This document shows positions 10,541-18,589 of a DNA stretch of 64,000 nt, in pieces. Below the pieces are notes generated by a model. That model was not told where the DNA came from. It did not search any database and saw only the letters and a list, made by a program, of their open reading frames with translations. Numbering within the stretch: the stretch's first letter is position 1; every line of letters starts with the position of its first letter. This stretch comes from Acidobacteriaceae bacterium. Its GTDB lineage: Bacteria; Acidobacteriota; Terriglobia; Terriglobales; Acidobacteriaceae. The stretch is from positions 1-64,000 of the forward strand of contig JASHNW010000002.1 of assembly GCA_030041435.1 (NCBI GenBank). Direction: 5' to 3'. Made by a program: the position numbers and the translations under genes.

Positions 10541-11443
10541 TCAGTGTGCGGCGGGAGGCACCACGGTTGCGCCTGGCTGCTGAATGGCCTGCGCCTCGAA
10601 TTTTTTATAGTCGTTGTCGGTCACGTGGATGTTAGCCCGCTCGCCGATGACGCCAAAGGCGTGCGCGTTCACATAGATATCGGCGCTCGTGGGCAGCCAC
10701 AGCGTGTTGTCGACCAGCTTCTGGTCGAAGACCAGGTTGCTGCCCCTGGCAATGGAAAACAGGCCGAACCCGACGTGCAGGTTGTCGTCGAGGCGGGCGA
10801 CCATGCGGCGGACCTGGCGATCCCGCTCGTCGATCCAGACCGTCCCCGACATGCGGCGCGCGGCCTCTTCGGCCACGCCGTGGGCCCTGGCGTGCGGATC
10901 GCCGGTGTAGTCGAAGGCGATGGTGGGCCGGCCGTCGAGCATCTCGCGGCGCGGGCTGGAAACTTTCACCATGGCCAGGATGTGGCCGACGCTGATGACC
11001 ACCTCGCCGTTGGGCGCCTGGCCGGGCGGCGTCTGCTGCGCTCTCTCGACGGCCTTCATCACCCGCTCCTGCTCCTTCTTCTCCTGGCCGGGATCGAGAT
11101 CTTTGCCGTCCTTCTGAATCTGCCGGCGGACCTCGTGGGTGTTGACGTAGAAGATTTCATAGGTGTCGGACTCGGTCTTCTTCACACTGCCGTTCCTGTT
11201 CAGAGTCTGGGTCAGGTCGATCTCGCGCCAGGTGTAGTTCTCCTGGACGGCGTCCATCTGGCGCTGGTGTGCGCGGACCTGCTCGATCAATGTGGGTACG
11301 TCAGGGAGGGGCTCGGAACTGGGCGGGACGGCTGGGGTTTGCGCCGTCAGTGCGACCGGGGTCAGGCAGCAACCGAGGACGAGGCGCGCAAATCGGAGCG
11401 ATATGCGGCGGGGAAGCAACACGAATCCACGTGAAGCGATCAT
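10541..11443 (-). CDS. exported hypothetical protein, LolA/outer-membrane-lipoprotein-sorting-like
   Basis: About 300 residues with a signal peptide (basic start, hydrophobic core ending near L-T-A-Q). The body has a conserved-looking W-R-E-I-D-L segment, a charged helical middle, and beta-rich C-terminal stretches (for example I-A-F-D-Y-T-G-D-P and G-T-V-W-I-D-E-R-D) of the kind found in exported proteins with a LolA/LppX-like fold. ATG 11443 gives a good signal peptide; a GTG at 11461 would add six residues. The similarity is structural in flavour, and no lipid-binding function is claimed. It diverges from the holin-like gene at 11491. Confidence 0.7.
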   Translation of the reverse strand: MIASRGFVLLPRRISLRFARLVLGCCLTPVALTAQTPAVPPSSEPLPDVPTLIEQVRAHQRQMDAVQENYTWREIDLTQTLNRNGSVKKTESDTYEIFYVNTHEVRRQIQKDGKDLDPGQEKKEQERVMKAVERAQQTPPGQAPNGEVVISVGHILAMVKVSSPRREMLDGRPTIAFDYTGDPHARAHGVAEEAARRMSGTVWIDERDRQVRRMVARLDDNLHVGFGLFSIARGSNLVFDQKLVDNTLWLPTSADIYVNAHAFGVIGERANIHVTDNDYKKFEAQAIQQPGATVVPPAAH

Positions 11444-11490
11444 AGCGTAAGCTGCTGACACCTCATGAGAGGGCGAAGGAGAACGACGGC

Positions 11491-11829
11491 ATGATTCGAC
11501 TGCTGGTGAAGTGGCTGCTGCATGCGCTGGCTCTGTTGATTACGGCAAAACTGGTGCCGGGGTTCCGGATCGGAAGTTTTACCTCGGCGCTGATCGCGGT
11601 GCTGGTGATTGGACTGCTCAACGTTACATTGGGCGCGCTGCTGAAGCTGTTGACGCTGCCGCTGGGCATATTGACGCTGGGGCTGTTCTTCCTGGTGATC
11701 AATGCGATCATTCTGGAACTGGCGGGAAGCATCACTCCGGGCTTCCGCGTGGAGACCTTCGGCGCGGCGCTGATTGGCGCCGTGGTGCTGGCGCTGCTGC
11801 AGATGCTGTTCCGCATGGTGCTCGATTGA
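11491..11829 (+). CDS. phage holin superfamily IV-type membrane protein (YvlD-like)
   Basis: A 112-residue, almost wholly hydrophobic protein with four predicted membrane helices. Repeated L-x-P-G-F-R-I/V near residues 22 and 88 and the block L-L-K-L-L-T-L-P-L-G-I-L-T-L-G-L are typical of the DUF360/YvlD family of small bacterial membrane proteins. These are usually annotated as holin-like but occur far from prophages, and no phage genes are nearby. A GAAGGAG element precedes ATG 11491. Function is unknown; it likely acts in the cytoplasmic membrane. Confidence 0.85.
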   Translation: MIRLLVKWLLHALALLITAKLVPGFRIGSFTSALIAVLVIGLLNVTLGALLKLLTLPLGILTLGLFFLVINAIILELAGSITPGFRVETFGAALIGAVVLALLQMLFRMVLD

Positions 11830-11870
11830 GGCCGCATAGCGGGCCCGTTGCCGTCCGATACAATGAGCCT

Positions 11871-12182
11871 ATGCCTCCCGACAGCGGATCGCGCCGCCGG
11901 CAAAAGTCGCCGCCCCCCGGCGAAACCGGCCAGGAAGCGCTGTATCTGCGCTCGCTGAGCGAGCGGCAGGTGCACGTACACGTGAAGTTGCGCGACGGCG
12001 AAACGGTTTCCGGCTGGATCGAGTACTTCGACGAAAAGATGATCCGGTTGACGCGCGAGGGCAAGCCGAACCTTTTTATTTATAAGAATCAGATCCGCAC
12101 CATCACCGAGCACGGCCGCGAAGCGCGGCGGCGGCCGCGGCCAGAGGAGACTCCGGCCAACCCGGGCGAGGATGCAGTGTGA
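11871..12182 (+). CDS. hfq: Hfq-like RNA chaperone
   Basis: A 103-residue protein whose middle (about residues 22-82) matches Hfq: an N-terminal helix, an Sm1-like strand set V-K-L-R-D-G-E-T-V-S-G-W-I-E-Y-F-D, and an Sm2-like Y-K-N-Q-I-R-T-I in place of the usual Y-K-H-A. Basic, proline-rich tails flank the fold at both ends. Hfq hexamers bind small RNAs and mRNAs. A -10-like TACAAT (11859-11864) lies six bases before the ATG and no strong Shine-Dalgarno is seen, so the mRNA may be leaderless. The stop overlaps the GTG start of the phosphatase gene by four bases, implying translational coupling. It could alternatively be a divergent Sm-like protein. Confidence 0.8.
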   Translation: MPPDSGSRRRQKSPPPGETGQEALYLRSLSERQVHVHVKLRDGETVSGWIEYFDEKMIRLTREGKPNLFIYKNQIRTITEHGREARRRPRPEETPANPGEDAV

Positions 12183-13084
12183 GCGCGGTATCTGCAAACG
12201 GGCGGGTACCCGCCCATCTGGAGTGGGCCGCAGCCGGGGCTGAAATTGCCCTCGAAGCCGGCACGCTGGTGCGCGGCTATTTCGAGCGCGGCGTGGCCAC
12301 CGAGTACAAGGGCGATGTGGATCTGGTGACCGAGGCCGACCGCGCCTCGGAAAAGTTGATTGTGGAGCGGCTGAGCGCGGTCTTCCCGGCGCACGGCATT
12401 TTCGGAGAAGAGGGCTCGCGGCGCCGCCTGGACGCCGAATATCGCTGGTATGTCGATCCGCTCGACGGCACAACGAATTTTGCGCACGGATTTCCGGTTT
12501 TCTGCGTCTCGATGGGGCTGGAGCGCCGCCCGGTGGGGCTGGCTGCCGATGCGGATGGCGAGCTGATCGCCGGGGTGATTTACGATCCGACCCGCGACGA
12601 GCTGTTCCTCGCGCAAAAAGGGCAGGGCGCGTGGCTGAACGGGCGGTGGATTCATGTGTCGCGGACCGCGACGCTGGCGGAGGCGCTGCTGGCGACGGGT
12701 TTTCCCAGCCGCAAGCGCCACGCGAACCCGAATATCCACTTTTATCAGGAGTTCACGCTGCGTTCGCACGGGGTGCGGCGAGCCGGCTCCGCGGCGCTCG
12801 ACCTGGCGTACACGGCCTGCGGGCGGCTCGACGGGTTCTGGGAGTTCAACCTGAATCCGTGGGACACGGCGGCGGGGTCGCTGCTGGTCACGGAGGCGGG
12901 CGGCTCGATGACGCGCTTCGACGGGACTCCGTTTCAGCTGAACAGCGCTGAGATTCTGGCCACGAACGGGTTGTTGCGCGAGGAGCTGATCGGTTTCTTC
13001 GCGGATATGTTCGCCGGCCGGGGGCTGCGTCCCATCCCGACGCCGGCGGAGTTTGCCGCGGCTCGGGCTGCGCGCCGGGGATAA
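12179..13084 (+). CDS. suhB: inositol monophosphatase family protein
   Basis: A 301-residue Mg2+-dependent phosphatase of the IMPase/SuhB family. Metal-binding motifs are intact: E-E near residue 80 (F-G-E-E-G), D-P-L-D-G-T-T-N-F near residue 100, and W-D-T-A-A-G-S near residue 228. It starts at GTG 12179 inside the stop codon of the Hfq-like gene. Substrates of such enzymes include inositol-1-phosphate and related sugar phosphates; in E. coli SuhB also binds RNA polymerase/Nus factors. The coupling to an RNA chaperone is suggestive, but it does not decide the role. Confidence 0.92.
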   Translation: MSAVSANGRVPAHLEWAAAGAEIALEAGTLVRGYFERGVATEYKGDVDLVTEADRASEKLIVERLSAVFPAHGIFGEEGSRRRLDAEYRWYVDPLDGTTNFAHGFPVFCVSMGLERRPVGLAADADGELIAGVIYDPTRDELFLAQKGQGAWLNGRWIHVSRTATLAEALLATGFPSRKRHANPNIHFYQEFTLRSHGVRRAGSAALDLAYTACGRLDGFWEFNLNPWDTAAGSLLVTEAGGSMTRFDGTPFQLNSAEILATNGLLREELIGFFADMFAGRGLRPIPTPAEFAAARAARRG

Positions 13085-13312
13085 CACCCGTTCACGTTCC
13101 CAAAGTTATTTTTCCTGGGTGCTGCGCTTGTTTCGGCGCGGAATTCCCCTGCTAGAATGATCGGTTGCAAGAACAATCGGACTGAGGAAGCGGGGCAACG
13201 ACGATGCCTGCGCCACGCCGTTTTTTATGCGGCGAGACGCGGCGGCTGGCGGCGCCTTCGTCCTGAGACTACGATTGAAGTAACGATATTTCGACTCCCG
13301 AAGAGGATCTCA
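13085..13312. other. intergenic region before ferredoxin gene
   Basis: About 230 bases. An A-G-rich AAGAGGA element sits near 13301 before the ferredoxin ATG. I see no convincing promoter, hairpin or short gene in the rest. Confidence 0.4.
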
Positions 13313-13573
13313 ATGGCATACGTGATTGCGGAACCCTGCATCGGCACCAAGGACACGGCCTGCGTCGATGCGTGTCCGGTGGATTGCATCCATCCGAAGA
13401 AAGACGAGGCAAAGCACGCCGAGTCGGACCAGCTGTTTATCGACCCGGTCGAGTGCATCGACTGCGGCGCGTGCGTGCCGGTGTGTCCCGTGTCGGCCAT
13501 CTATGCCGCCGACGATCTGCCGGAAAAGTGGCAGGAATTCGCCCAAAAGAACGCCGGCTTTTTTGGCCGCTGA
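13313..13573 (+). CDS. seven-iron-type ferredoxin
   Basis: An 86-residue ferredoxin. The first cluster motif is C-I-G-T-K-D-T-A-C-V-D-A-C-P-V-D-C, in which threonine replaces the usual second cysteine, as in [3Fe-4S] sites. The second motif is C-I-D-C-G-A-C-V-P-V-C-P and fits a [4Fe-4S] site. So it is probably a [3Fe-4S]/[4Fe-4S] electron carrier. ATG 13313 follows a GAGGA element. No partner oxidoreductase adjoins it, so its redox partner is unknown. Confidence 0.93.
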   Translation: MAYVIAEPCIGTKDTACVDACPVDCIHPKKDEAKHAESDQLFIDPVECIDCGACVPVCPVSAIYAADDLPEKWQEFAQKNAGFFGR

Positions 13574-13832
13574 GTGAATTTCCAGTCCGCCTCGGACGCT
13601 CGGTGCCCGCCGGGCGTCTGCGTGTGTTTTGATCGCCTCTCCCATCTGCTGCCTGTCTGCCGCATCTCCTCGATTTTGCCGGTACAACCCCGCCCGGCCC
13701 ATTGGCGTCTGAACACTATTGCCTGTATCTCCATTTGTCAGCAGCCCTGGAAAACTGACCTTTATGACTCTGACTGCGCCGAAAAGTCCAAACAGCAGAC
13801 CGACGGGAGCGCCCACTCATGGAAGAATTGGC

Positions 13833-14483
13833 ATGGAAAGGTTTGTCCTGATGAACGCGGGTCCCACGCCGCCCCGGCCAGCCAACCAGCATATGCGCCG
13901 CAACCCGCCGATTGCCGGCGAGGCAGAAGCGATCCAGAAGGCGTGCAGCGGCGATGCGCTCGCCTTTGAGACGCTCTACGCCATGCACAAACGGCGCGTC
14001 TATTCGCTGTGCCTGCGCATGCTGGGCAATGTGGCGGAAGCCGAGGACCTGACCCAGGAGGCCTTCCTGCAGCTGTACCGCAAGATAGGCACGTTCCGGG
14101 GAGATTCCGCATTTTCAACGTGGCTGCACCGCCTGGCAGTGAATGTGGTGCTGATGCACCTGCGCCGCAAGGGGCTGCCGCAGGTATCGCTGGAAGAGAC
14201 TCTGGAGCCCTCGCAGGACGACGGGCCGCGCAAGGACATCGGAGCGCGCGATCTGACCCTGGCAGGGTCGATCGACCGGGTGACGCTGGAGCGCGCCATC
14301 GAGAATTTGCCCCCGGGATACCGGCTGGTGTTTGTGCTGCACGACGTGGAGGGATACGAGCATAATGAGATTGCGGAGATGCTCGACTGCTCCATCGGCA
14401 ATAGCAAATCGCAGCTGCACAAGGCGCGCATGAAGCTGCGGGATCTGCTGCATACCGGGCAGCGGAAGGAGCAGATCGCGTGA
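13833..14483 (+). CDS. ECF-type RNA polymerase sigma factor
   Basis: About 216 residues. Sigma region 2 ([14 protein letters not shown] through [11 protein letters not shown]) and region 4 ([17 protein letters not shown], then the helix-turn-helix with S-K-S-Q-L-H-K-A-R) are clear. The spacing lacks region 3, which marks the extracytoplasmic-function class. The start is uncertain: ATG 13833 (GGAAGA six bases upstream) and ATG 13851 (GGAAAGG nine bases upstream) both have ribosome-binding sites. It overlaps the following zinc-finger gene by four bases, the usual sigma/anti-sigma arrangement. Confidence 0.93.
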   Translation: MERFVLMNAGPTPPRPANQHMRRNPPIAGEAEAIQKACSGDALAFETLYAMHKRRVYSLCLRMLGNVAEAEDLTQEAFLQLYRKIGTFRGDSAFSTWLHRLAVNVVLMHLRRKGLPQVSLEETLEPSQDDGPRKDIGARDLTLAGSIDRVTLERAIENLPPGYRLVFVLHDVEGYEHNEIAEMLDCSIGNSKSQLHKARMKLRDLLHTGQRKEQIA

Positions 14484-14767
14484 CTGTGCTGTACGCCATG
14501 GCGAAAACAATGACCTGTGCCGAATTTCAGGAGATAATGCCGGAGCTGTTCGAATCGCAAGCGGATCTGAATGCGCAGGATCATCTCAGGACCTGCGAGA
14601 ACTGCGCCGCACTGGTGCGCGATCTGGAATACATCGCTTCCCAGGCGAAGCTGCTGCTGCCGATGCACGATCCCAGCCCCGCGGTATGGGAACACATCCA
14701 GCAGGCGATCGGGCGCACGCCGGGCGGAGCCGAGGAACGAAGCGCATCCCAGCCCGGCAGGAAATAA
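14480..14767 (+). CDS. small zinc-finger putative anti-sigma factor
   Basis: A 95-residue protein starting at GTG 14480, inside the sigma-factor stop codon; ATG 14498 or 14510 are alternatives. It has C-A-E-F-Q-E-I-M-P and then H-L-R-T-C-E-N-C, the H-x3-C-x2-C pattern of zinc-binding (zf-HC2/ZAS) anti-sigma domains. There is no membrane segment, so it would be a cytoplasmic regulator holding the upstream sigma factor, perhaps released by thiol oxidation as in some soluble ZAS proteins. The signal is inference. Confidence 0.8.
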   Translation: MTVLYAMAKTMTCAEFQEIMPELFESQADLNAQDHLRTCENCAALVRDLEYIASQAKLLLPMHDPSPAVWEHIQQAIGRTPGGAEERSASQPGRK

Positions 14768-14809
14768 AAGACGTTCCCGCAGCCCCCGCTTCATATAATC
14801 AGAGAACGA

Positions 14810-15445
14810 ATGAGCGGGCAGACGCCGTCTCGATCCATTTCGGGCATCATCCTCACCGGCTTCATGGGGGCGGGCAAGACCACCATCGGCGCGCTGCTGG
14901 CGGAGCGTCTGGGCTGGCAGTTCGTCGATTCCGACCGTGCCGTGGAAGAGCGGGCAGGAATGACGGTGGCCGAGATCTTCGAGCACCACGGCGAGCCGGC
15001 TTTTCGCGAGATGGAAGCTGCAGCGATTCGCGCAGCGATTGCCGGGGAGCGCGTGGTGCTGGCCCTGGGCGGGGGCGCCCTCGAGCGGCCGCAGACACGA
15101 GAGTTGCTGGCGTCCCTGGCCCGCTGGCGCACGGTTTTTCTTGAAGCCCCCCTGGAAACTCTAGTCAGCCGATGTGCCGGCCAGGCCAATGCGCCGGTGC
15201 GGCCCGTGCTGCGCGACCACCAGCGTCTGGCGGAGCGATGGAAAGCGCGGCTGCCGCTGTACGCTCAGGCGCATCTGACGGTTGCCACCGCCGACCGCAC
15301 GCCCCAGGCGGTGGCCGAGCACATTCTGGCAGAACTGGGCAGCATCGGGAATTGCGGCGCCGAGGATACGGGGGCCGGGCAGGCGAGCGCGGATCCGGTA
15401 TGCACTGCGGGCGCGGGCCACGGGCAGCCGCGAGGGGCCGCATGA
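14810..15445 (+). CDS. aroK: shikimate kinase
   Basis: A 211-residue P-loop kinase that phosphorylates shikimate in the aromatic amino-acid pathway. Walker A is G-F-M-G-A-G-K-T (about residues 17-24), the shikimate-binding D-S-D-R follows near residue 41, F-R-E-M-E is the substrate-contact helix, and A-L-G-G-G-A lies near residue 88. The C-terminal 30 residues are a Gly/Ala-rich extension beyond the usual length of about 175. A TATAAT at 14794-14799 lies ten bases before the ATG and no good Shine-Dalgarno is seen. The stop overlaps the next start by four bases. Confidence 0.94.
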   Translation: MSGQTPSRSISGIILTGFMGAGKTTIGALLAERLGWQFVDSDRAVEERAGMTVAEIFEHHGEPAFREMEAAAIRAAIAGERVVLALGGGALERPQTRELLASLARWRTVFLEAPLETLVSRCAGQANAPVRPVLRDHQRLAERWKARLPLYAQAHLTVATADRTPQAVAEHILAELGSIGNCGAEDTGAGQASADPVCTAGAGHGQPRGAA

Positions 15446-16509
15446 GCCGTCCCCTCGGCCCGCGCGGCATCGTGCTGTTCGCCTTCGGCGTGGCGATCGG
15501 CCTGTATTTCGCCTGGCTGCTGCAGGACGTGCTGGTGGTCATCTACGTCAGCGCGCTGTTTGCCGTGGTGCTGATGCCGGTCGTGCGCGGCATCATGCGG
15601 CTGCACATCGGCCGCTGGCATCCCGGACGGGGCATGGCGGTGCTGCTTCTGCTGGTGATGACGGTCGGCAGCCTGACCGTGTTCTTTATGTTCGCGCTGG
15701 CGCCTGCCTTCCGCGATCTGCGCGAGTTTGTGAAAGAGCTGCCGACGAAGGGGCCGCAGTTTTTCGGGCGCCTGCGCGAGGTGCCGCTGCTGCGCGATCT
15801 GGACCTGGGCGCGTTGCAGCAGAAAATCCAGGACTTTGTCGGCAATTACGCGAGCTATGCGGTGAAATTCGCCAGCGACTGGGCGGCAACGCTGGTGCGC
15901 GTGATCGCCGGCTTTGTGCTCACCGTGTACTTTATCGTGGAGGGCGACGAGGCCTACGCATGGTTTCTGTCGCTCTTCCCCGTGGAGCGGCGGCTGCGGC
16001 TGGACCAGACGCTGGCACGCGCCTCGGTGCGCATGGGCCGCTGGCTGCTGGGCCAGGGCACGCTCATGCTGATCCTGGGCGTCTCCAGCACGATTGTCTT
16101 CGCGCTGCTCCGCGTTCGCTACGCTTACGCGCTGGGGGTCATCATGGGGCTGTTCAACATCGTCCCAGTGGCCGGGGCGATGGTCTCCATGTCCCTGGTG
16201 GTGCTGGTGGCCGCGCTGGACTCCTGGACAAGGGTGCTGGGTGTTGGGATCTTCTTTGTGATTTACCTGCAGGTGGAGAACAGCTGGCTGGTCCCGCGCA
16301 TCATGCGGACGCAGGTGGATCTGGCGGGGCTGACGATCCTGATCGCGCTGCTCATCGGTTCCTCGCTGGCGGGCATCATCGGCGCCATGGTGGCGGTGCC
16401 GACGGCCGTGCTGGTGGCCGTGGTCCTGAACGAATATGCGGTGCACGACGAGGCAATCATCGAGGAACCGCATCCGGTGAATACCTCCAGGGCGATTACA
16501 ATGCCTTAA
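15442..16509 (+). CDS. AI-2E family transporter (PerM-like)
   Basis: A 355-residue integral membrane protein. The order of features matches the AI-2 exporter/PerM family: three N-terminal helices, a soluble amphipathic region (about residues 80-150), then a cluster of C-terminal helices with F-N-I-V-P-V-A-G-A-M and the Q-V-E-N-S-W-L-V-P-R-I-M motif. Members include autoinducer-2 exporters and sodium/proton antiporters, so the cargo cannot be stated. ATG 15442 overlaps the aroK stop, implying co-translation. Confidence 0.9.
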   Translation: MSRPLGPRGIVLFAFGVAIGLYFAWLLQDVLVVIYVSALFAVVLMPVVRGIMRLHIGRWHPGRGMAVLLLLVMTVGSLTVFFMFALAPAFRDLREFVKELPTKGPQFFGRLREVPLLRDLDLGALQQKIQDFVGNYASYAVKFASDWAATLVRVIAGFVLTVYFIVEGDEAYAWFLSLFPVERRLRLDQTLARASVRMGRWLLGQGTLMLILGVSSTIVFALLRVRYAYALGVIMGLFNIVPVAGAMVSMSLVVLVAALDSWTRVLGVGIFFVIYLQVENSWLVPRIMRTQVDLAGLTILIALLIGSSLAGIIGAMVAVPTAVLVAVVLNEYAVHDEAIIEEPHPVNTSRAITMP

Positions 16510-16665
16510 GAACAGGCGGGTTGCAGGCAGAAGTTTTTCCTGGGGCGGGCGGTGCTGCTCGCCGCGGCCTTTCGAGCGGTTATCATAAAGAGTGGGTTGT
16601 TCCCCGCGTCCCGCACACCGAATGTTCTCCAATTGCATCCATTGCGTTGGCCTGGCAGGATCTGC

Positions 16666-17670
16666 ATGCCTGTAAACTCCGCCGCATCCGGCCTTGACCC
16701 GCAGGTTGTCGCCATCGACGAGCCGGCCGCTCACTGGAGCGGCGAGCCGCACGCGCACCTGCACGCCCCCAAGGCCGGCGAGACGGCCTCGCTGCTGGTG
16801 GATTATCGCGAGCTGTTCAAGCTGCGCGTCACGCTGATGGTGACGCTGACCGGCTGGGCCGGGTTCTACCTGGGATCGATGCGGTCGGGCATCAGCAGCC
16901 TGCAGCCGGGATTGCTGGAAACGCTGGTCGGGATCACGGTGGTTTCGGGGGGCTCGGCCGCACTAAATCAGTCGATCGAGCGCAAACTCGACGCGAAGAT
17001 GGAGCGCACGGCGAACCGGCCGATGGCGGCGGGGCGCATCGGGCTGGCGCACGGCATTGCCATCGGACTGCTGGCAATTGTGGCCGGGACGTTATGGCTC
17101 ACGCACGAGACTAACTTCATCACCGGCGGACTGACTCTGCTGACGGCGTTTCTTTACGTGGCCGTGTACACGCCGCTCAAGCGCGTGACGCCGCTCGCCA
17201 CCTTTATCGGCGCATTCCCCGGCGCCATCCCTCCTCTGCTGGGATGGACGGCGGCGCGGGGCGTGATCGAGTGGCAGGGTGTGGCGCTGTTTGCGATCCT
17301 TTTCTTCTGGCAGTTTCCGCACTTCATGTCGATTGCGTGGCTCTACCGCGAAGACTACGCGAAGGCCGGCATACGCATGTTGCCGGTGGTGCAGCCCGAC
17401 GGCTGGTCGACGGCGGTCGAGGCGCTGACGTACGCGGTGCTGATGATTCCGGCCAGCCTGCTGCCGGTGTGGCTGCACATGGACGGGAAGATCTATGCCG
17501 TGGCCGCGCTGCTGCTGGGGGCAGGCTACCTTGGCTACACGATTCGGTTCACGCGGATCGTGAAGGCGCGCAGCGACAGAGAATCGCGCATGTATGCGCG
17601 CGACCTGCTCAAAGTGAGCGTGATCTATCTGCCTCTGCTCCTGACCGCGCTCATGCTGAATGCAAAGTAA
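16666..17670 (+). CDS. ctaB: protoheme IX farnesyltransferase (haem O synthase)
   Basis: A 334-residue UbiA-type prenyltransferase converting haem B to haem O for haem-copper oxidases. The prenyl-diphosphate motif N-Q-S-I-E-R-K-L-D-A-K-M-E-R-T (N-x3-E-R-x2-D) and the second Asp-rich motif Y-R-E-D-Y are present, with about eight membrane helices. ATG 16666 (AGGA nine bases upstream) is preferred; the same frame is open further back to 16552 but that part is not conserved. The N-terminal 45 residues are soluble. It is followed by a CtaM-like gene, consistent with cytochrome oxidase biogenesis. Confidence 0.95.
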   Translation: MPVNSAASGLDPQVVAIDEPAAHWSGEPHAHLHAPKAGETASLLVDYRELFKLRVTLMVTLTGWAGFYLGSMRSGISSLQPGLLETLVGITVVSGGSAALNQSIERKLDAKMERTANRPMAAGRIGLAHGIAIGLLAIVAGTLWLTHETNFITGGLTLLTAFLYVAVYTPLKRVTPLATFIGAFPGAIPPLLGWTAARGVIEWQGVALFAILFFWQFPHFMSIAWLYREDYAKAGIRMLPVVQPDGWSTAVEALTYAVLMIPASLLPVWLHMDGKIYAVAALLLGAGYLGYTIRFTRIVKARSDRESRMYARDLLKVSVIYLPLLLTALMLNAK

Positions 17671-17714
17671 AGCAGAGACGAGCGTTTAGGAATCAGGGAT
17701 TATCGTCAGGTCAG

Positions 17715-18278
17715 ATGCCGACAATTACCACCAACAGTCCGAGGCCGAAAAAATCCGTCTCTGCGCCGGTCACCGCCATCGTCGGCGTCAGCGTTGTGGC
17801 TACGCTCTTCCTGTTCTGGCTCATCTACGTGCACCCTGCGTCCGATGCGGCGGGTCTGCACTATACGTTCCTTCCCAATCTGATCGCGCTGCTGAACGGA
17901 CTGGCGGCCGTCGCGCTCCTGTTTGGCTACTATTTCGTCCGCACCCATCGCATTGCGGCGCACCGCAGGGCGATGTTTACGGCGTTCGCTTTCAGCTCTC
18001 TGTTTCTGGTGTGCTATATCGCAAACCACGCGCTGCACGGAGACACGCTCTACCCCATCCATAACGGCACGTACTACCATGCGTATCTGCCGATCCTTAT
18101 CAGCCATATCATTCTTGCGACAGTGGCGCTGCCGGTCGTGCTCATCACGTTTTTTCTGTCGCTCTCCGGGCGCATTCCCATGCACCGCAGGCTGGCGCGC
18201 TTCACGTTCCCGCTTTGGCTGTATGTATCGGTGACGGGGGTGGTGGTGCGGGCGATGCTGGTGGCGGCGTTTCGATAG
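17715..18278 (+). CDS. DUF420 membrane protein (CtaM/YozB-like)
   Basis: A 187-residue membrane protein of the DUF420 family. It has five predicted helices with the family histidine positions in H-R-I-A-A-H-R-R, N-H-A-L-H-G and a long P-I-L-I-S-H-I-I-L-A helix. In Bacillus and Staphylococcus, CtaM-type relatives are needed for assembly of haem-copper oxidases, and the position behind ctaB fits this. ATG 17715 is chosen because the frame upstream of it is not conserved. The role is by family and context. Confidence 0.88.
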   Translation: MPTITTNSPRPKKSVSAPVTAIVGVSVVATLFLFWLIYVHPASDAAGLHYTFLPNLIALLNGLAAVALLFGYYFVRTHRIAAHRRAMFTAFAFSSLFLVCYIANHALHGDTLYPIHNGTYYHAYLPILISHIILATVALPVVLITFFLSLSGRIPMHRRLARFTFPLWLYVSVTGVVVRAMLVAAFR

Positions 18279-18306
18279 CCTTCAGCGAAAGGCAAGGATC
18301 TAGAAG

Positions 18307-18576
18307 GTGGAAGCAAGAGGGAGCGATATCGGTCAGGCTGCCCAGGGCGACGACGGAACGCGCGCGCTGCTGCACACAGGCGTCTGGATTCTGGTGGCCG
18401 GCACGCTGGCGGCGATTCTGGCGGCGACCATCTTCGGCGGCATCGGCATCCAGGGCCCGCATACCAGCGCCGGATGGCTGTCGCTGATGGTGGCCCTGAT
18501 GTGCCTGCCGTTCGGCCTGATGCTGTTCGCGCTGGGCGCGGCCAAGTGGTTCAGGAACCGCCGACTGCGTCGATAA
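18307..18576 (+). CDS. small two-helix membrane protein, hypothetical
   Basis: An 89-residue protein from GTG 18307 with two hydrophobic helices (about residues 25-46 and 58-80) and a basic C-terminus F-R-N-R-R-L-R-R. It follows the DUF420 gene by 28 bases in the same direction and is likely co-transcribed. I do not recognise the family. Start choice is uncertain because the upstream GAAG element is close. A role with the oxidase-assembly genes is only suggested by position. Confidence 0.6.
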   Translation: MEARGSDIGQAAQGDDGTRALLHTGVWILVAGTLAAILAATIFGGIGIQGPHTSAGWLSLMVALMCLPFGLMLFALGAAKWFRNRRLRR

Positions 18577-18589
18577 GCACACCAAAGCT

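Noticed and set aside
11491-11829. Prophage holin
   Set aside because: Only the broad holin-like superfamily name fits; no lysis, capsid or integrase genes are near.
15172-15441. Upstream extension of the AI-2E transporter into aroK
   Set aside because: It would overlap aroK by 270 bases and has no membrane or family similarity; ATG 15442 overlaps the aroK stop as usual for coupled genes.
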